From Solirubrobacterales bacterium (GTDB lineage: Bacteria > Actinomycetota > Thermoleophilia > Solirubrobacterales > 70-9): a DNA stretch of 64,000 nucleotides. The notes under the pieces are model-generated. The model searched no databases. It was not told the DNA's origin and worked only from the letters and a program-made list of their open reading frames with translations. A program made the translations under genes and the position numbers. Each line of letters starts with the position of its first letter. Position 1 is the first letter of the stretch. Location of the stretch: NCBI GenBank assembly GCA_016712175.1, contig JADJRQ010000002.1:124001-188000 (forward strand), written 5' to 3'. This document shows positions 35,121 to 46,019 of the stretch, piece by piece.

Positions 35121-35930
35121 ATGAAGGCATTGAAGGACCGGATCACGCCGAGCATCGTGATCAGTTCACTCGCACTGTTCGTCGCGCTCGGCGGCGCTTC
35201 GTACGCGGCACTCGGCAAGAACAGCGTCGGCAGCAAACAGCTCAAGAAGAACGCTGTCGTGACCAAGAAGATCAAGAAGAATGCGGTCGCCAGTTCGAAG
35301 ATCAAGAAGAACGCGATCGTCACGTCGAAGATCAAGAACGATGCGGTGACCGGGGCCAAGGTCAAGGAGAGCAGCCTCGGCACGGTGCCGAACGCCACGA
35401 ATTCAGCAGCAGCCGATTTCGCCAAGCAGGCCACTCTTGCGGAGAGCCTCGAGGGCTTCAAGACCTTCAAACAGACCCGAATACCCGCGACGTCGGGGGC
35501 CACTTACAGTGCGGCACAGGCGGCCGCTCCGGAAGCCAAGATGTTCGATTCGGGACCTTTCACGACCTACGCCAAGTGCATCACCGATACGTCTACCCCG
35601 GGCACCTACCTGACCATCTACGTCAAGACTACGGAGAACGGATCCGCATTTGACTCGGGTCATGATTCTCTCTACGGAGACCCCGATTTCCTGAATTCAA
35701 CCACCCCGGAGGACGATCGCGAGTTGCTCACGATCTCCGCTGGGACCGACTCCGCGGATATCGATGCCGGCGGGCACGACGCTTCAACCTTCTTCAGTCC
35801 GAGTGGAGCCACCTTCGAGATGCAGCCTGAGGGGATCGTCAAGAACGGCACGCTCCCGGGAGGCAACGGCTTCTACGGCGCGGGTGACGTCTGTATCGTG
35901 TCTGGCTGGCTTACCGAGCTCAAGGGCTAG
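35121..35930 (+). CDS. Exported repeat protein with Lys/Ile-rich pseudo-repeats
   Basis: 269 residues. The N-terminus (RITPSIVISSLALFVALGGASYAAL) is a signal peptide or anchor of a type I associate with exported Thermoleophilia proteins. A run of about ten-residue units follows: SKQLKKNAVV, TKKIKKNAVA, SSKIKKNAIV, TSKIKNDAVT, GAKVKESSLG, which suggests a beta-helical or stalk-like structure. A C-terminal globular domain (about 125-269) has two Cys (YAKCITD, GDVCIVSG). The stop overlaps the convergent alcohol dehydrogenase stop by 4 nt. Function unknown; surface display or adhesion is possible. Confidence 0.75.
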   Translation: MKALKDRITPSIVISSLALFVALGGASYAALGKNSVGSKQLKKNAVVTKKIKKNAVASSKIKKNAIVTSKIKNDAVTGAKVKESSLGTVPNATNSAAADFAKQATLAESLEGFKTFKQTRIPATSGATYSAAQAAAPEAKMFDSGPFTTYAKCITDTSTPGTYLTIYVKTTENGSAFDSGHDSLYGDPDFLNSTTPEDDRELLTISAGTDSADIDAGGHDASTFFSPSGATFEMQPEGIVKNGTLPGGNGFYGAGDVCIVSGWLTELKG

Positions 35931-36865
35931 GGCACACCGAGGGCCAGCTTGTGGCCCGGGCTGCCCTTCTGGCGCCGCCAGGCCTCGGCCACATCGCCCA
36001 GGGGCAAGACTTCAACCTCTATTTTCAGATCACCGGCGATCGAATGCCGGCACATATCCTGAAAAGCCCCTTCGCGATCTTCACGTGGAGCCCAGAAATT
36101 ACGGTGCCCGCGGATGTCGATCAGGCCACCGCGGAGCCGACCGGCCATCAGCTCGGCGTCCCGTCCGGCTGAATTACCGACCTGGATCAGGCGGCCCCGG
36201 GGGTTCATCGCGTCGATCGCGGCCAGGGCGGGAGCGCCCCACAGGTTGTCGAGGACGAGGTCCGCCCCTCCCCCGGTCGCTTGCTTCAGGTCGTCTCCGA
36301 GCGTCCCGGATTCGGTGCTTACGACGGCGTCCGCTCCAAGCTCATTCACCTTGGCCAGTCCGGCTTCGCTTCGAGCTGATCCAACCACTCGACCGGCGCC
36401 GAGCAGCCTCGAAGCCTGGATCGCAATCTGGCCGACCGAGCCACTGGCGCCGTTGACCAGCACCGTCTCGCCGGCTTTGAGCCCACCGCGCCAGGTGAGC
36501 GCCAGCCAGGCGGCCATTCCAGCCACCCCGAAAGCGATTGCCTCCTCCGAAGCGATGCCGTCGGGAACTTCGATCCCACTGCCCTTTCCGATCGCGGTCA
36601 GCTCAGCCATCGAGCCCGATGGAAACCGTGGCCCATCGAACCAGACACGACGACCCTCTGTGGTTGTTCCGATCGCCTCCTGACCGGTCACGTAGGGCAA
36701 GGGAGGTGCCCCGGAGTCGAACTTGCCCGAAGCGATCGCTATGTCGACCGGATTGAGGCCGGCCACCTCGATCTCAATCAGTTCGGTGTCGTCGGCAGCT
36801 ACCGGCGGATCGACCTCCGAATACTCCGGAACGTCGCCATAACCCGTGATCACGGCTGCCTTCAT
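35927..36865 (-). CDS. Zinc-free MDR-family alcohol dehydrogenase/quinone oxidoreductase
   Basis: 312 residues of the medium-chain dehydrogenase superfamily. The GroES-like N-domain includes EVAGLNPVDIAIASGKF and YVTGQEAIG. The Rossmann domain has VLVNGASGSVGQIAIQASRLLGA and ALRPRG-like NPRGRLIQVGNSAG. The catalytic and structural Cys clusters of zinc alcohol dehydrogenases are absent, which fits quinone oxidoreductase-type members using NADPH. The C-terminus (LPLGDVAEAWRRQKGSPGHKLAL) is typical. The ATG begins 2 nt after the uvrA stop, so it may be co-transcribed with uvrA and thus SOS-linked. Confidence 0.88.
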   Translation of the reverse strand: MKAAVITGYGDVPEYSEVDPPVAADDTELIEIEVAGLNPVDIAIASGKFDSGAPPLPYVTGQEAIGTTTEGRRVWFDGPRFPSGSMAELTAIGKGSGIEVPDGIASEEAIAFGVAGMAAWLALTWRGGLKAGETVLVNGASGSVGQIAIQASRLLGAGRVVGSARSEAGLAKVNELGADAVVSTESGTLGDDLKQATGGGADLVLDNLWGAPALAAIDAMNPRGRLIQVGNSAGRDAELMAGRLRGGLIDIRGHRNFWAPREDREGAFQDMCRHSIAGDLKIEVEVLPLGDVAEAWRRQKGSPGHKLALGVP

Positions 36866-36867
36866 CG

Positions 36868-39707
<2,840 letters not shown>

Positions 39708-39727
39708 TGGGACCTACTCTACCGAAG

Positions 39728-39741
39728 CGAACACACGTTCT
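39728..39741 (-). promoter_or_regulatory. Predicted LexA (SOS) box upstream of uvrA
   Basis: The sequence CGAACACACGTTCT contains GAAC-N4-GTTC, the palindromic core of Gram-positive and actinobacterial LexA operators. It lies 21 nt upstream of the uvrA start codon, in the position expected for promoter blocking. uvrA is a classical SOS gene. I saw no comparable site before uvrB. Confidence 0.75.
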
Positions 39742-39757
39742 ATATAAGGGATCAAAA

Positions 39758-39868
39758 TCACTTCGCTCAGTCGAAGAAAAGAATGGTTTCGCTGTGCGAC
39801 AGGAAATCGGGATCCAAGTCACTTCGCTCATTAGAAGTCAGGAATGGTTTCGCTGTGCGACTTGGATC
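39758..39868. repeat. Two 43-bp imperfect direct repeats, 61-bp period, second flanked by inverted arms
   Basis: Unit 1 (39758-39800) and unit 2 (39819-39861) both start TCACTTCGCTCA and end GAATGGTTTCGCTGTGCGAC, with about six differences in between. Unit 2 is bounded by GATCCAAGTC (39811-39820) and its reverse complement (39859-39868), able to form a 10-bp stem. They occupy the gap between the DivIVA-like gene and uvrA, upstream of the LexA box. No coding potential is evident. Confidence 0.8.
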
Positions 39869-39892
39869 GTGTGCGACTAAAGCTCGCTGAGC

Positions 39893-40315
39893 TCAGCCGA
39901 CTTTCGCTATTACGTCGTCGAGCAGCGCATCGGCGTTTTCGAGTTCGTAGGTCTCGAGGCGTTTCTTGATCGTTTCGCGATCCTCCCCGTCCAGGGCCAT
40001 TTTGGTTGCGATGAGCCTCGCGGACACCTCGCCCTTGTTGACCGTCCCTTCGACGATCTTGTGCTCTGCCGTCTCGTACGGGCGCGCCGGCGTGTGGGCC
40101 GCCGTCCGTTTCGAGATCACTTCGACCTCGGCCTGCCTTGAGGTGGCCGCGGCCTGGCGCCGCAGAGCGTCCCGCTCGACTTCGAATCCCGAAATCTGGA
40201 CTTCGAGTGCGTTCATTGCAGCCGCAACGGCAGCGAGGTGGGCGTCCACCGAAGCGCGGTCGTACCCGTCGTCGGCGGTCGGAAAGTCCTGTCTCAAAAC
40301 CTGGTCGTGATTCAC
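39893..40315 (-). CDS. DivIVA-domain-like coiled-coil protein
   Basis: 140 residues. The N-terminus (VLRQDFPTADDGYDRASVDAHLAAVAAAMNALE) resembles the DivIVA/Wag31 motif F-x-x-a-x-x-GYd-x-x-x-VD-x-(F/H)L, followed by a predicted coiled coil (FEVERDALRRQAAATSRQAEVEV). The C-terminal part has alternating helices rich in Lys and Glu (GEVSARLIATKMALDGEDRETIKKRLETYELEN). Proteins of this kind bind curved membrane or polar scaffolds, but this one is shorter than Wag31, so a specialised or regulatory member is likely. Confidence 0.65.
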   Translation of the reverse strand: MNHDQVLRQDFPTADDGYDRASVDAHLAAVAAAMNALEVQISGFEVERDALRRQAAATSRQAEVEVISKRTAAHTPARPYETAEHKIVEGTVNKGEVSARLIATKMALDGEDRETIKKRLETYELENADALLDDVIAKVG

Positions 40316-40358
40316 CCGGTCAGCCTACCTGAGCCTGACCGGGCAATCACGTTTCGAA

Positions 40359-42668
40359 TCAGCCGCCGTTCGATGCCTTGACGTAGGTCCGATTCGGCTC
40401 GGCTCGCAGAGCGGTAGGCGCCGGCAGGGGAGTTCCCTGGGCGTCAGCACCCGCGAGCACCGGCAGGACCAGCCTTGAAGGCCGCTTGCCACCGATCGAA
40501 ATGGTGTTTTTCGTCTTGCCTTTGTCGAGCGTCGCAAATTCCCACTCGGACCGGTCTCCACCGACCGCCGAAACGGTCACCCTGATCTTCGAGCCCTTGC
40601 GGAAGGCATGAGTCACCGGGTAAATCGGAATCCGGACCTTCTGGTACTTCCGCTTCGGCATCCGCCGCGCGTCCCGCTTGAGGTGGGTCGGGAACGGATC
40701 GATCGCGGAAGACCGCTTTCGATCGAGTTTCCGGTGTGACGCCCGCAGCCAGCCGCTCTGGACGTAGGTCTCGTTCCCGTCGGGGCGGACTTCCGAAATG
40801 GTCGCCTGGAAGTCGGTATCACGCCGGGAGGACTTGACCCACAGATCGAGACTCGAGGGACCGGCAATCACCACATCGTTCGAGACGGCGCTGCTGGTGA
40901 AACCGACACCCTTGCGCTTGGCGATCGGGGCCCAGAGCAGATTGGGCTGCGGAGGGTTGACGCTTCCACTCACCAGGTTCGTGAGCGGACGGGCATCCGG
41001 ATCGGCTACGTACTTCACCTTGCTCGCCCTTCGGGGCTTCTTGCCGCCCAGCTTGCCGCGCTTGCCCAGCACGAAACGCTTCGGCTTGACCCTCTTCGGC
41101 GGCCAGGATGATGACTTCATCTCCCAGGTGGCCCCCTGAGCGCCGAGTCCCCACGGTCCAGCGCCGTTGTCCATCAAAAGGCGAAAACGCGGGTAATCCT
41201 TCTCGAAGGCGGCCCTTGCGGCCGGGACGTCGGTCATACCGGCGTACCGAGACTGCTCAACCGGTGCCGAAGGTCCGGCCAGGCTGCCGTAGAGCACCCC
41301 GGAGACCAGCGGCGGGACCACGGGGATCCGGTCGGCGACGAACAGGTTTATGAACTCAATCCATGGCGTGAATTGCTTCGGCCCGAGCGAGTCGGTGTGA
41401 ACGCCGTTCTGCATGGTCACCCAGACGTTCTTGTTGCCCTCCAGGTTCTTCAGACTCTCCGGGAAGTGCCCGCCGGTCTGTTCGTCCTGATACTGGCCGG
41501 TCAGGAAAACCGGCACCTTGATGTGCTTCATCCAGTCCCCCGGAGCCCGCTCGCGGAAAAGCCTCGGTGTGCGATGCGGGTTTTTCTGGATCACCTTGAG
41601 CGCATCGAGCGCCTGGGGGTGAAGCTTCTGGTTGTCGATGCAATGCTGATCGGGGACGTTTGGTGGCGTCGTGTCGGGATCACCGTTGGTCGTTAGTTCT
41701 TTGGCCCACGGCTGTCCACCCTCAGGTGCCGGCTTGGCATCGTCGACCCGCTCCGTGATCCACGAAAGGGCGAATCCCGAGTTGAAGATGCCACCCGGGT
41801 AGCCGGTCGCTGTGTACAGGTCGTCGGTGACCGACATCGGCGCAACGGCAGCCAAGTTCGGTGGCTGCGTGCCGGCCGCGAAAAGCTGTGAGATCCCGGA
41901 GAAAGAAATGCCGACCATGCCGACCTTTCCTTTTACCCAGGACTGGGCGGCCGCGGTTTCGACCATGTCGTAACCGTCATAGGTCGTCGGCAGGCCAAAG
42001 AGGTCGAACGCACCACCTGAGCAGCCGCTGCCGCGCATCTGGACGCTGATCGAGGCGAAGCCGAGCTGCGGACCGAGAAGTGAACCGACGACGGTCGACG
42101 GGGAAGGCGCGAGCGGATCGCTCTTGCCGCTGAGGATCGAGTTGAGCAGGTCGTGGGGAGCAGCCGTCTGGTAGCCCGAATGCTCGATCACGGTCGGGAA
42201 CGGTCCGTCGGCCATCGTCTTGCCGGCCGGAAGGCGAACTGTCATCGCCAGCTCGACCCCGTCACGCATGGTCACGTAATTCAGACCCTGGTGAAGCTCC
42301 TTGTTGTCGTAGAAGGACTGCTTGGGGTTCGCCCCCGGCTTGAGGACCCTGAACTTCGGGCTCCCGAAGACTTTGCCGCCCTGGCGCTGCCGGACGGTGT
42401 AGCCCTTTCCCGGCTTGAGGTAGCGGAAGAGCTTGCTGCCAAGGCTGTCTGCCTTGCCTTTGCCGATGATCCGGTTCTTGCGGTTGACCAGAAGCAGCTT
42501 CGCGCTGCTATCCACATCCTCCACGTACGCCTGTCCGATGCTCCCGTGCACCTTGAAGGCAGCGGCATTCGTGGTTTTCGGCGCTTTCTTAGTCGCGGCG
42601 GTGGCCTGAGTAGTGAAACCTCCAGCGATCAGAACCGCAGCAAGCAGCAATCCAGCTTTCCCTCTCAA
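40359..42668 (-). CDS. Secreted CocE/NonD-family serine hydrolase (X-Pro dipeptidyl-peptidase-like)
   Basis: The start is a TTG (42666-42668) with GGAGG about 6 nt upstream, giving a signal peptide RGKAGLLLAAVLIAGGFTTQATA. The upstream open frame is not used. The alpha/beta-hydrolase core includes MRDGVELAMTVRLPAGKT, VRGSGCSGGAFDLFG-like oxyanion region (MRGSGCSGG) and the nucleophile elbow GISFSG. TGQYQDEQTGGHF carries the probable acidic member and NGVHTDS a His. The C-terminal X-Pro domain is beta-sandwich (ALDLWVKSSRRDTDFQATISEV-like). About 769 residues. It hydrolyses esters or prolyl peptides outside the cell; substrate unknown. Confidence 0.88.
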   Translation of the reverse strand: MRGKAGLLLAAVLIAGGFTTQATAATKKAPKTTNAAAFKVHGSIGQAYVEDVDSSAKLLLVNRKNRIIGKGKADSLGSKLFRYLKPGKGYTVRQRQGGKVFGSPKFRVLKPGANPKQSFYDNKELHQGLNYVTMRDGVELAMTVRLPAGKTMADGPFPTVIEHSGYQTAAPHDLLNSILSGKSDPLAPSPSTVVGSLLGPQLGFASISVQMRGSGCSGGAFDLFGLPTTYDGYDMVETAAAQSWVKGKVGMVGISFSGISQLFAAGTQPPNLAAVAPMSVTDDLYTATGYPGGIFNSGFALSWITERVDDAKPAPEGGQPWAKELTTNGDPDTTPPNVPDQHCIDNQKLHPQALDALKVIQKNPHRTPRLFRERAPGDWMKHIKVPVFLTGQYQDEQTGGHFPESLKNLEGNKNVWVTMQNGVHTDSLGPKQFTPWIEFINLFVADRIPVVPPLVSGVLYGSLAGPSAPVEQSRYAGMTDVPAARAAFEKDYPRFRLLMDNGAGPWGLGAQGATWEMKSSSWPPKRVKPKRFVLGKRGKLGGKKPRRASKVKYVADPDARPLTNLVSGSVNPPQPNLLWAPIAKRKGVGFTSSAVSNDVVIAGPSSLDLWVKSSRRDTDFQATISEVRPDGNETYVQSGWLRASHRKLDRKRSSAIDPFPTHLKRDARRMPKRKYQKVRIPIYPVTHAFRKGSKIRVTVSAVGGDRSEWEFATLDKGKTKNTISIGGKRPSRLVLPVLAGADAQGTPLPAPTALRAEPNRTYVKASNGG

Positions 42669-42738
42669 AACAACCCCTCCCGGTCGAATAGCTTGAAAAA
42701 GACAATACACCCGACCGGTTTCGGCCCGGGCAATCCGG

Positions 42739-44739
42739 TCAGGCGCCGGCCTGCATTCCTTCGAGGTCGCGCTTGAGTTCACGCAGTTCGTCGCGGATCC
42801 GTGCCGCCTGCTCGAAGCGCAGGTCGTCAGCTGCTTCGCTCATTTCCACTTCCATGGCGACGATCGTCTTCTCGAGGTCCTCGGGCCCGTCGAAGTCGTC
42901 GTCATCGCCGCGCCGGCGCCTCTTGGCCGGTGCCCGGTCCTCGATTGCGAGGAGACTGCCGGACTCGGCGATCGCCTTGCGGATCGTAGTCGGCGTGATC
43001 TCGTGACGTTCGTTGTAGGCAACCTGGATGGCGCGGCGGCGGTCGGTCTCCGAGATCGCCGACTTCATTGAATCGGTCTCGCGGTCGGCGTACATCAGCA
43101 CGCGACCCTCGGTGTTCCGGGCGGCGCGGCCGATCGTCTGGATCAGGCTGGTCTCGCCGCGCAGGAAGCCTTCCTTGTCGGCGTCAAGAATCGCCACCAG
43201 GGAGACCTCGGGCATGTCGAGGCCTTCGCGCAGCAGGTTGACCCCGACCAGGACGTCGTACTCCCCCAGTCTCAGTTCGCGGATGATCTGGATCCGCTCG
43301 AGCGTGTCGATATCCGAATGCAGGTACCGCACCCGGATCCCGTGTTCGAGCAGATAGTTGGTCAGGTCCTCGGCCATCTTCTTGGTGAGAGTCGTGACCA
43401 AGGTCCGTTCCTCAACGTCCGAGCGCTTCTTGATCTCGTTCATCAGGTCGTCGATCTGGTTCTGGGTCGGCCGGACTTCGATCTCGGGATCGACGATGCC
43501 GGTCGGGCGCACGATCTGCTCGACGACCTTGGTCGCTTCGGTCCGTTCGTACTGGCCGGGAGTCGCCGAGACCAGGATCAGCTGGTTGGTGCGCTCGAGG
43601 AACTCGTCAAATCGCAGGGGGCGGTTGTCGATCGCCGAAGGCAGTCGGAATCCGTAGTCGACCAGGGTCGTCTTGCGGGACTTGTCACCGAGGTACATAC
43701 CGCCGATCTGGGGAATCGTCTGGTGGGACTCATCGATGAACGTGATGAAGTCGTCCGGGAAGTAGTCGATGAGGGTGTGCGGAGGTGTGCCCGCGGCGCG
43801 GCCTTCGAACAACCGCGAGTAGTTCTCGATCCCCGAGGTGAAGCCGGTTTCCCTGAGCATCTCGAGGTCGTAGAGCGTGCGCTGCCGAAGGCGATGGGCC
43901 TCCAGTTCCTTGCCTTCCGATTCGAGCTCTTCGAGTCGCTGGTCCAGTTCGGTCCGGATGTCCCCGAGGGTCCTGTCCATCGAATCCTCTTCGGTGACGT
44001 AATGCGTCGCCGGCCAGATCGAGGCGTGATCGAGCGTGTCGAGCACCTCGCCGGTCAGAACGTCAAAGTGCTGGATGCTTTCGATCTCGTCGCCGAACAT
44101 CGTGATGCGGAATGCGGTCTCGGCCCAGGAAGGCTGAATCTCGAGCACCTCGCCGCGCACCCGGAAGGTGCCACGGGTCAGGGTGTTGTCGTTCCGTTCG
44201 TACTGGAGGCGAACCAGCTTCCGCAGAACCGCATCGCGGTCGATCGTCTCCCCCACCTTGAAGAGCTCCATCTTCTGCCGGTAAAGCGCCGGCGAGCCGA
44301 TCCCGTAGATGCAGGAGACCGAAGCGACGATGATCACGTCGCGTCTTGCGATCAAAGATGCCGTCGCGGCATGGCGCAGCCGGTCGATCTCGTCGTTGAT
44401 CGACGAGTCCTTCTCGATGTAGAGGTCCTGCGCCGGAACGTAGGCCTCCGGCTGGTAGTAGTCGTAGTACGAAACGAAGTACTCGACCACGTTGTTCGGG
44501 AAGTAGGCCCGGAATTCGTTACAGAGCTGCGCCGCCAGGGTCTTGTTGTGGGCGATTACCAGGCTCGGCCGCTGGGTTTCGGCGATCACGCCGGCCATGG
44601 TGAACGTCTTGCCGGTGCCGGTCGCACCGAGCAGGGTCTGGATGCGCTCGCCTGACTGGACACCGTCGGTCAGCGCGGCAATCGCCGCCGGCTGGTCGGC
44701 CATCGGTGAGTAGGTCGAGTTCAATTCAAAGTCAGGCAC
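42739..44739 (-). CDS. uvrB: Excinuclease ABC subunit B
   Basis: 666 residues. GATGTGKTFT (Walker A), the beta-hairpin region YYDYYQPEAYVP, DESHQTIPQ (Walker B/DEAD-like), LVGVNLLREGLDMPEV and QTIGRAARN (motif VI) are all intact. The C-terminal UVR motif (LEMSEAADDLRFEQAARIRDEL region) binds UvrC/UvrA. It receives damage from UvrA and loads UvrC. The gene is not adjacent to uvrA but lies about 3 kb away on the same strand. No LexA box was seen in its 57-nt upstream gap. Confidence 0.98.
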   Translation of the reverse strand: MPDFELNSTYSPMADQPAAIAALTDGVQSGERIQTLLGATGTGKTFTMAGVIAETQRPSLVIAHNKTLAAQLCNEFRAYFPNNVVEYFVSYYDYYQPEAYVPAQDLYIEKDSSINDEIDRLRHAATASLIARRDVIIVASVSCIYGIGSPALYRQKMELFKVGETIDRDAVLRKLVRLQYERNDNTLTRGTFRVRGEVLEIQPSWAETAFRITMFGDEIESIQHFDVLTGEVLDTLDHASIWPATHYVTEEDSMDRTLGDIRTELDQRLEELESEGKELEAHRLRQRTLYDLEMLRETGFTSGIENYSRLFEGRAAGTPPHTLIDYFPDDFITFIDESHQTIPQIGGMYLGDKSRKTTLVDYGFRLPSAIDNRPLRFDEFLERTNQLILVSATPGQYERTEATKVVEQIVRPTGIVDPEIEVRPTQNQIDDLMNEIKKRSDVEERTLVTTLTKKMAEDLTNYLLEHGIRVRYLHSDIDTLERIQIIRELRLGEYDVLVGVNLLREGLDMPEVSLVAILDADKEGFLRGETSLIQTIGRAARNTEGRVLMYADRETDSMKSAISETDRRRAIQVAYNERHEITPTTIRKAIAESGSLLAIEDRAPAKRRRRGDDDDFDGPEDLEKTIVAMEVEMSEAADDLRFEQAARIRDELRELKRDLEGMQAGA

Positions 44740-44796
44740 CCGCTCACCTTAACAAGCGCGCTACGCGGGGCCGCGGGCATCACCTACTCTGCTCCG

Positions 44797-45183
44797 ATGA
44801 AAGCCCTCCGCTATTCCCTCGGCGCCTTCTTCATCCTCGTGGGAGCGTTGCACTTCATCAAGCCACAGAGTTTCGTGGCGATCATGCCTGACTGGATCCC
44901 GATGCACGACGAAGCCGTGGCCGTCAGCGGCGTCGCCGAGATTGTCGGCGGCGCGGCGCTGTTTTCCGACCGCACCGCCCGCTTCGGTGGCTGGTGGCTG
45001 ATCGCACTGTTGATCGCCGTCTTCCCGGCCAACATCAACATGGCGCTCAATCCCGGTCAGGTCGAGGGCCACGATGTACCCCAGTGGCTCCTGTGGCTGC
45101 GTCTGCCACTCCAACCATTGGCGATCTGGCTGACCTGGCTGGCGACGAAGCCCGCGAAGCCCAGTCAGAGGTCGAGCGACTAG
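44797..45183 (+). CDS. DoxX-family membrane protein
   Basis: 128 residues with four hydrophobic helices: SLGAFFILVGALHFIKPQSF, AVSGVAEIVGGAALF, GGWWLIALLIAVFPANINMAL and LRLPLQPLAIWLTWLA. The pattern GxxHFxxPxxFxxIMPxxxP is typical of DoxX-like proteins (MauE/DoxX superfamily). The role is unclear in general; family members associate with thiol or quinone metabolism. It diverges from uvrB and overlaps the convergent membrane-anchored protein by 4 nt at the stops. Confidence 0.8.
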   Translation: MKALRYSLGAFFILVGALHFIKPQSFVAIMPDWIPMHDEAVAVSGVAEIVGGAALFSDRTARFGGWWLIALLIAVFPANINMALNPGQVEGHDVPQWLLWLRLPLQPLAIWLTWLATKPAKPSQRSSD

Positions 45184-46019
45184 GGGTTGAGCAGGCCGTC
45201 CAGGCCGTTTTCGATCTGGTCCTGAAGATCGCCCGACTGGTTCTTTTTACCCTTGTCACCGGTCGTACCGGTCCCCCCTTGGCTGCTGCCACCACCCAGC
45301 GCATCGAGCACACCGTTGATCGCACCACCGATGTCGTTCGTGCTCTGGCCGTCGAGCAGACTCGAGGCATTCTGAATCAGGGGAATCAGCTGGTCCACGG
45401 GCAGGAAGCGAGCTGCCGCTCGAAGCGCCGTAACTGTGATCCCGCCGATCGCACCGGCAGCTTCGGCATCGTCGATGGCCCGGTTCAGGCCGGCCCTGGT
45501 CGCATCTTCGACCTGCGAGTCGGACAGGTTGTTGTCTTCCTGGAATTTCTGGCGGCTGGCGTCGTCGGCCAACGCGCGGGTCAGCTCTTCACGGCTGACT
45601 CCGAGATCACAGGCCGCGCCGTCGACGGCGGAGAAGGCGAGCTGCTGGACGGTTTCGTCGAAGTTCCCCGGGTTGGTCCACGCCCGCGCGTTGCAGGGGT
45701 CGGCCGTGGCGGAAGGCTTGTAGTCGAGGCCGCCCGCGGCGATGTACCCGCCAACGAGGATCAGTGCGGCCGCGATCGAACCCACCAGCATGTTGATGCC
45801 GCGCCGTCGTGACTTGTCGGTCGGAGGTGTTTCGTCCGGAGACTCAGGCGGAGGCGGCGGGTTTGCAGCCAGGCGCCGGGTTCGCATCTCCTCGGTCTGT
45901 TCGGTCCCGGGTTCGAGATGTTCCGTGGGCTCCTCGGCCGTGCCGGATTCGAGGTGCCCGGTCGGCTCTTCGTCGTCCCCGTCGAGGATTTCGGTCGGAT
46001 CGTCGGGGCGAGAGGTCAC
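45180..46019 (-). CDS. Membrane-anchored protein of unknown function with acidic N-terminus
   Basis: The GTG at 46017-46019 overlaps the MFS gene TGA (GTGA). 279 residues: an acidic Glu/Thr/Pro-rich cytoplasmic segment with repeats (EEPTGHLESGTAEEPTEHLEPG), one transmembrane helix (about 75-97, INMLVGSIAAALILVGGYIAAGG), and an extracytoplasmic domain with two cysteines (DPCNARAW, GAACDLG) plus helical segments. It ends with a Gly/Lys-rich tail and an amphipathic helix (LQDQIENGLDGLLNP). No family recognised. Translational coupling suggests a role with the transporter. Confidence 0.72.
   Translation of the reverse strand: MTSRPDDPTEILDGDDEEPTGHLESGTAEEPTEHLEPGTEQTEEMRTRRLAANPPPPPESPDETPPTDKSRRRGINMLVGSIAAALILVGGYIAAGGLDYKPSATADPCNARAWTNPGNFDETVQQLAFSAVDGAACDLGVSREELTRALADDASRQKFQEDNNLSDSQVEDATRAGLNRAIDDAEAAGAIGGITVTALRAAARFLPVDQLIPLIQNASSLLDGQSTNDIGGAINGVLDALGGGSSQGGTGTTGDKGKKNQSGDLQDQIENGLDGLLNP

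Noticed and set aside
39758..39868. Possible CRISPR array from the two 43-bp repeats
   Set aside because: Only two imperfect copies, a spacer of about 18 nt and no cas genes nearby.
43318..44655. 445-residue open frame antisense to uvrB
   Set aside because: uvrB is intact over this span; long antisense frames are expected in high-GC DNA.
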